From the NCBI GenBank assembly GCA_017420455.1, contig JAFOJB010000047.1, forward strand, positions 1 to 17,492: DNA of 17,492 nucleotides. Direction: 5' to 3'. The number at the start of each line of letters is the position of its first letter. Positions within the stretch are counted from its first letter, which is position 1. The notes beneath the pieces were generated by a model, which was given only the letters and a program-made list of their open reading frames with translations, was not told the origin of the DNA and did not search any database. Positions 13,747 through 17,492 of this stretch are shown here, piece by piece. The position numbers were made by a program, and so were the translations under genes. Origin of the DNA: Blautia sp. Its GTDB lineage: Bacteria > Bacillota > Clostridia > Lachnospirales > Lachnospiraceae.

Positions 13747-15480
13747 TTATTTCATTGCGTCGACCATGGCAAGAACCGCTTTGCCCATGGCATCGGATTT
13801 CTCGTCTGCATCTGCCAGCGAGGTTCCCTTGATCCCATAGTAGAATTTCACCTTGGGTTCGGTACCGGAAGGACGTACGCAGAGCCATGCATCGTCCTCC
13901 AGATCGAAATAGAGGACGTTGGATTTGGGAAGCCCGGTGGGTTTCTCTTCTCCTGTGGCGATATCCCTGATAACGTCCATCTTGTAGTCGCGGAAGGAAA
14001 GAACCTTTCTTCCTTCGAACTCTGCCGGCGGATTCTTCCGGAGGGTATCCATGATCTCCTGGATCTTCGCAAGGCCCTCGATGCCCTTCATGGTCACAGA
14101 CTGTACAGCGTCTTTATAATATCCGAACTGCTCGTACATATCGATCATCGCATCCCAAAGAGTCTTGCCCTGGGTCTTATAGTAGGCTGCCGCCTCGCAA
14201 AGAGCCATGACCGCCACGATGGCGTCCTTATCTCTTGCATAGGTGCCGATGAGGCAGCCGTAGCTTTCCTCGAAGCCGAAAAGATAGGTTCCCTTTCCGG
14301 TGGTCTCCATATTCAGGATCTGCTGTCCGATATATTTGAAACCGGTCAGGCATTCCCGCAGCTCCACGCCATAGCCTCTTGCGATGGCATCCGCCAGATT
14401 GGTGGTAACAATGGTCTTAACCAGCACGCCGTCGGCCGGAAGCTCTCCGTTCACAGCCTTTCTCTGGCTGATCTCATAGTTTGCCAGAAGGCAGCCGGAC
14501 ATATTTCCGGTAAGGTCATGATACTCGCCGTTCTTGTCCTTTACACGGACGCCCAGGCGGTCTGCATCCGGATCCGTAGCCAGAACAAGATCCGCGTCGA
14601 TCTCCTTCGCCAGCTTCAGGCCCAGCTCAAAAGCTTCCGCAGCTTCCGGGTTCGGGTAACTGACAGTGGGGAAGTCTCCATCCGGAAGCTCCTGCTCCTT
14701 CACGACATACACATTCTCGAAGCCCAGTTCGGAAAGGATCCTTCTGGCGGGAATGTTTCCGGTACCGTGCAGCGGCGTATAAACGATCTTCAGGTTTTTG
14801 CCTTCTTTTTCGATGGCGTCCATATGGATGACCTGTTTCTTCAGCTCCGCCATATAATCATCGTCTACTGCCTTGCCGATCCAGGTAAGAAGGCCTGCTT
14901 TTTCTGCTTCCTCACGGCCCATGGTCTTTACGGTATTCCAGTCGGAAATGGCCTTTACCTCTCCCATGATGCCCACATCGTGAGGCGGAGTGATCTGGGC
15001 GCCGTCCTCCCAGTACACCTTGTAGCCGTTGTATTCAGAAGGATTGTGGCTTGCTGTTACATTGATTCCTGCGGCGCAGCCAAGATGACGGACCGCGTAG
15101 GAAAGCTCCGGAGTGGGCCTTAAGGACTCAAACAGATATGCCTTGATACCGTTGGCTGCCAGGCAGAGCGCTGCTTCCAGAGCGAACTCCGGAGACATAT
15201 GACGGGAATCATGAGCGATGGCGACTCCCTGTCCTTCCTTGCCTACCTTCAGGATATAATTAGCCAGTCCCTGGGTGGCTCTTCTTACCACATAAGGATT
15301 CATACGGTTGGTTCCGGCGCCGATGATTCCGCGCAGACCTGCCGTACCGAACTCAAGATCCATGTAAAAACGTTCCTGGATCTCCTTCTCATCGCCTTCG
15401 ATGGCCTTCAGCTCTTTCCTGGTCTCTTCATCAAAGTAAGGGTTTGTGAGCCATTGCTGGTAAAGATCTTTGTAATCCAT
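13747..15480 (-). CDS. pgcA: Phosphoglucomutase / phosphomannomutase (alpha-D-phosphohexomutase)
   Basis: Interconverts glucose 1-phosphate and glucose 6-phosphate (and possibly mannose phosphates), linking glycogen or maltodextrin breakdown to glycolysis and cell-wall sugar nucleotides. The 577-residue protein has all four active-site loops: TASHNP with phospho-serine S144 (142-147), metal-binding DPDADR (303-308), sugar-binding GFEESYG (402-408) and phosphate-binding RPSGTEPK (536-543). Length and the GTAGLRGIIG N-terminal motif match the PgcA-like group of Firmicutes. GGAGG seven bases upstream sets ATG 15480. Not obviously co-transcribed with hup. The sugar preference cannot be read from sequence, so the symbol is a family-level choice. 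Confidence 0.93.
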   Translation of the reverse strand: MDYKDLYQQWLTNPYFDEETRKELKAIEGDEKEIQERFYMDLEFGTAGLRGIIGAGTNRMNPYVVRRATQGLANYILKVGKEGQGVAIAHDSRHMSPEFALEAALCLAANGIKAYLFESLRPTPELSYAVRHLGCAAGINVTASHNPSEYNGYKVYWEDGAQITPPHDVGIMGEVKAISDWNTVKTMGREEAEKAGLLTWIGKAVDDDYMAELKKQVIHMDAIEKEGKNLKIVYTPLHGTGNIPARRILSELGFENVYVVKEQELPDGDFPTVSYPNPEAAEAFELGLKLAKEIDADLVLATDPDADRLGVRVKDKNGEYHDLTGNMSGCLLANYEISQRKAVNGELPADGVLVKTIVTTNLADAIARGYGVELRECLTGFKYIGQQILNMETTGKGTYLFGFEESYGCLIGTYARDKDAIVAVMALCEAAAYYKTQGKTLWDAMIDMYEQFGYYKDAVQSVTMKGIEGLAKIQEIMDTLRKNPPAEFEGRKVLSFRDYKMDVIRDIATGEEKPTGLPKSNVLYFDLEDDAWLCVRPSGTEPKVKFYYGIKGTSLADADEKSDAMGKAVLAMVDAMK

Positions 15481-15516
15481 GGTTGTACCTCCCTAGGTAA
15501 TACTTTTGATAGTTCC

Positions 15517-15537
15517 ATTATAGAATATTTTATTCTA
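15517..15537 (-). promoter_or_regulatory. Candidate pgm promoter -10 with adjacent AT palindrome
   Basis: A perfect TATAAT (15517-15522, minus strand) lies about 37 bases before the pgm start, without a good -35. Just upstream is the palindrome TAGAATA-ttt-TATTCTA (15521-15537), which overlaps the cca stop codon. It could be an operator or a weak AT-rich terminator for cca. Confidence 0.4.
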
Positions 15538-16876
15538 AAAAGAAAGCTTCTTTTGCCCGCTTCAGCAGTATTTCTCTTTCGTTATCCCCGGGATTGTCAA
15601 GGACCTGCTCCAGGAGCCTGTGAAGGATCTCTCCCATCTGCTTTCCGGAAGGGATTCCGGCTGCCTGAAGATCCTTTCCCGTCACCGCCAGCGTTTTCAG
15701 GGAAACACACTGCTTCTTTTCCAGGATCTCCCGCCAGCACTTTTCCACGCTGTCCAGCCTTTCCAGCTTCTCAGCGCGCAGCCAGGTACTCTGGGCCAGA
15801 ATATCCGCCCGCTGCACCTTCAGGAATAACGGAAAATACTCCTCCCCGATCCTGCTGACAGCCCTCCGGACATGCCTTTCATCCGGCTCCGGCCGGTAGT
15901 CGTGCCATTTGATCAGGTGGGTCACGCTGCGTATGGTATCATTGTCGAATTTCAGCCTCCGCAGGATATCGCCCGCCATCTGCTCCCCCACAGGGCCGTG
16001 CATCTTAAAATGGTCCCTGCCGTTTTCATCGGTGGTACGGACCACCGGCTTTCCAATATCATGGAGAAGCATGGTCAGACGAAGGATCCTGTTATTTTCC
16101 ACTTCGGAAAGAGAATGCAGGATATGTTCCCCCACTGTATAGCAATGGTGCGGCGTATTCTGGGGCGTATCCATGCAGCGGTCGAACTCCGGAAGAATGA
16201 TTTTCGTAATCCCGTATTCCCAGGCCATCCGGATGGTCCGGGGATTTGGCGAAAGAAGGATCTTCAGAAGCTCTGTCTGTATCCGTTCCGCGCTGATCCT
16301 TTCCAGAGTCCGGGCTCTCTCCCGGATGGCCTCTGCTGTTTTTTCCTCCACCGAAAAGCCAAGCTGTGCGCTGAAACGCACTGCCCGCAGAATACGGAGG
16401 GCGTCCTCCTGAAAACGTTCGTGCGCCTCCCCGACGCATCGTACAACCTTGTCCTCCAGATCCTTAGTGCCCCCGAAAAGATCCACAAGCCCCGCGGAGG
16501 GGCTGAATGCCATGGCATTGATGGTAAAATCTCTTCTTTTCAGATCCTCCTCGAGAGAAGAGGTAAAGGTGACCTCCTTCGGGTGCCGGGAATCCTCGTA
16601 CTTCCCGTCGATCCGGAAGGTAGTGACCTCAAAGCCCTCCTTTCCCATCATGATGGTGACTGTCCCATGGGCGATCCCGGTATCCACTGTCCGGCTGAAC
16701 AGGGATTTCACCTGCTGCGGAGAGGCGTCTGTGGTCACATCCCAGTCACTGGGTTCTCTCTGAAGGAGGGCGTCTCTTACACACCCTCCCACCACATAGG
16801 CTTCGAAACCGGCCGCTGTCAGCGTATCCAGTATTCTCTTCACCTTTTCAGGAATCTCGATCCGTACAGCGTTCAT
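15530..16876 (-). CDS. cca: CCA tRNA nucleotidyltransferase with HD domain
   Basis: Adds or repairs the 3' CCA end of tRNAs. The 448-residue protein is a class II nucleotidyltransferase: VVGGCVRDALL (28-38), metal-binding DWD (44-46), then RRDFTINAMAF (114-124) and the EDALRILRAVRFSAQLGF segment (157-174). The second half carries an HD phosphohydrolase motif (LTMLLHDIGKP, about 240-252), common in this group and linked to trimming or repair. The start is ATG 16876, which overlaps the proS stop as TAATG, so cca is translationally coupled; its own Shine-Dalgarno is weak. A longer in-frame reading to 17029 would overlap proS entirely and is rejected. Confidence 0.94.
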   Translation of the reverse strand: MNAVRIEIPEKVKRILDTLTAAGFEAYVVGGCVRDALLQREPSDWDVTTDASPQQVKSLFSRTVDTGIAHGTVTIMMGKEGFEVTTFRIDGKYEDSRHPKEVTFTSSLEEDLKRRDFTINAMAFSPSAGLVDLFGGTKDLEDKVVRCVGEAHERFQEDALRILRAVRFSAQLGFSVEEKTAEAIRERARTLERISAERIQTELLKILLSPNPRTIRMAWEYGITKIILPEFDRCMDTPQNTPHHCYTVGEHILHSLSEVENNRILRLTMLLHDIGKPVVRTTDENGRDHFKMHGPVGEQMAGDILRRLKFDNDTIRSVTHLIKWHDYRPEPDERHVRRAVSRIGEEYFPLFLKVQRADILAQSTWLRAEKLERLDSVEKCWREILEKKQCVSLKTLAVTGKDLQAAGIPSGKQMGEILHRLLEQVLDNPGDNEREILLKRAKEAFFLE

Positions 16877-17492
16877 TAATATGCCCTGCCCCAGTAAACC
16901 ATCTTTTTCGCGGGCTTCCCGCAGCACACACAGGTTTCGGAAAGAGTTTCCTGTGCAAAAGGCATACATCTGGAGGTAGCCTGTACATCTTCCTTGATCT
17001 TGTCTTCGCATTCCTGGCAGCCGCACCACATGGCCTTTACAAAGCCCGGCTTATTGTTCACGATATCCTTGAATTCTTCGTAATCTGTTGCCGTATAGGT
17101 ATGGGCGTCCCGATGGGCTCTTGCTCTTTCCAGCATATCCTGCTGCATGGCAGAAAGAACCTCCTGCACCTTTCCGGCGAGCTCTTCGAATTTCACCACA
17201 TATTTTTCCCTGGTATCCCGGCGGCAGATGACAGCCTCGCCGTTCTCGATATCCTTCGGGCCGCACTCGATCCGGACAGGAATCCCCCGCATCTCCTGCT
17301 CGGCAAACTTGAAGCCCGGGCTCTTGTCGGTATCGTCCATTCTGGAGCGGATGCCGGCTTCCTTCAGGATCCTGTTCAGTTCCTCTGCCTTTTCCAGTAC
17401 CCCTTCCTTCCTCTGCTGGATGGGGATGACTACTGCCTGAACGGGAGCGATCCTGGGAGGCAGGACCAGACCGCTGTTGTCTCCGTGGACCA
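16876..17492 (-). CDS. proS: Prolyl-tRNA synthetase, archaeal/eukaryote-type, C-terminal part (partial)
   Basis: Charges tRNA-Pro with proline. The gene enters from the right edge; about 204 C-terminal residues are present. The frame is open to the edge and begins [18 protein letters not shown], the class II catalytic-core and anticodon-domain junction typical of the short ProRS lacking the bacterial editing insertion. The C-terminal zinc domain is visible with cysteines in [10 protein letters not shown] and TCVCCGKPA, and the protein ends in the conserved YWGRAY. This ProRS type is found in many Clostridia. Its stop overlaps cca by one base. Confidence 0.94.
   Translation of the reverse strand, partial: VHGDNSGLVLPPRIAPVQAVVIPIQQRKEGVLEKAEELNRILKEAGIRSRMDDTDKSPGFKFAEQEMRGIPVRIECGPKDIENGEAVICRRDTREKYVVKFEELAGKVQEVLSAMQQDMLERARAHRDAHTYTATDYEEFKDIVNNKPGFVKAMWCGCQECEDKIKEDVQATSRCMPFAQETLSETCVCCGKPAKKMVYWGRAY

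Noticed and set aside
13438..15123. A 561-codon open frame on the plus strand
   Set aside because: It runs antisense through pgm, across the palindromic element and into hup, which no single real gene would do.
15872..16879. A 335-codon open frame on the plus strand
   Set aside because: Antisense shadow of cca; no domain seen.
16877..17029. N-terminal extension of cca by 51 codons
   Set aside because: It would lie fully inside proS in another frame; the residues do not resemble any CCA enzyme and the ATG at 16876 fits the family start.

Overview
All protein genes in this window lie on the minus strand, co-oriented with an rRNA operon whose 16S gene begins at the left edge. Gene content and order point to a low-GC-phylum Clostridia genome of moderate GC, most likely a gut-type Lachnospiraceae. 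Support for this: a three-class (archaeal/eukaryote-type) ProRS, the conserved hup-rqcP-divIC-tilS-hpt-ftsH block, a GH13 neopullulanase next to a maltodextrin-type ABC transporter, and clostridial promoters with consensus -35 boxes. The genus cannot be fixed from this sequence alone.

Layout in transcription order (right to left). The 3' part of proS enters at the right edge and overlaps cca by one base. pgm (phosphohexomutase) follows. A 99-bp palindromic, MITE-like element with an apparent 8-bp target duplication sits between pgm and hup. hup (HU) has a strong sigma-A promoter and a clean terminator. A 250-bp stretch full of hairpins, including two copies of a 51-bp repeat, separates hup from rqcP. 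Then come divIC, tilS, hpt and ftsH, closed by a bidirectional terminator at 7923-7956.

Left of that is a sugar-use locus: a cytoplasmic GH13 neopullulanase/cyclomaltodextrinase, a secreted solute-binding protein, two MalF/MalG-type permeases and an AraC-family regulator. A 14-bp-stem hairpin after the binding-protein gene probably lowers expression of the permeases relative to the binding protein. No ATPase gene is present, so a shared MsmX-type ATPase elsewhere is expected. The last 500 bases hold an rRNA promoter region with two tandem sigma-A promoters, a leader, and the first ~32 nt of 16S rRNA.

The genes are ordinary; the unusual material is between them. I see (i) the MITE-like element with flanking direct repeats, (ii) a 51-bp hairpin repeat pair, (iii) a leader-like repeat found upstream of araC and tilS and perhaps upstream of the permease, ending at the ribosome-binding site, and (iv) absence of the sporulation genes yabP, yabQ and spoIIE from the positions they occupy in spore-forming relatives. 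I found no convincing new defence, CRISPR or biosynthetic system.
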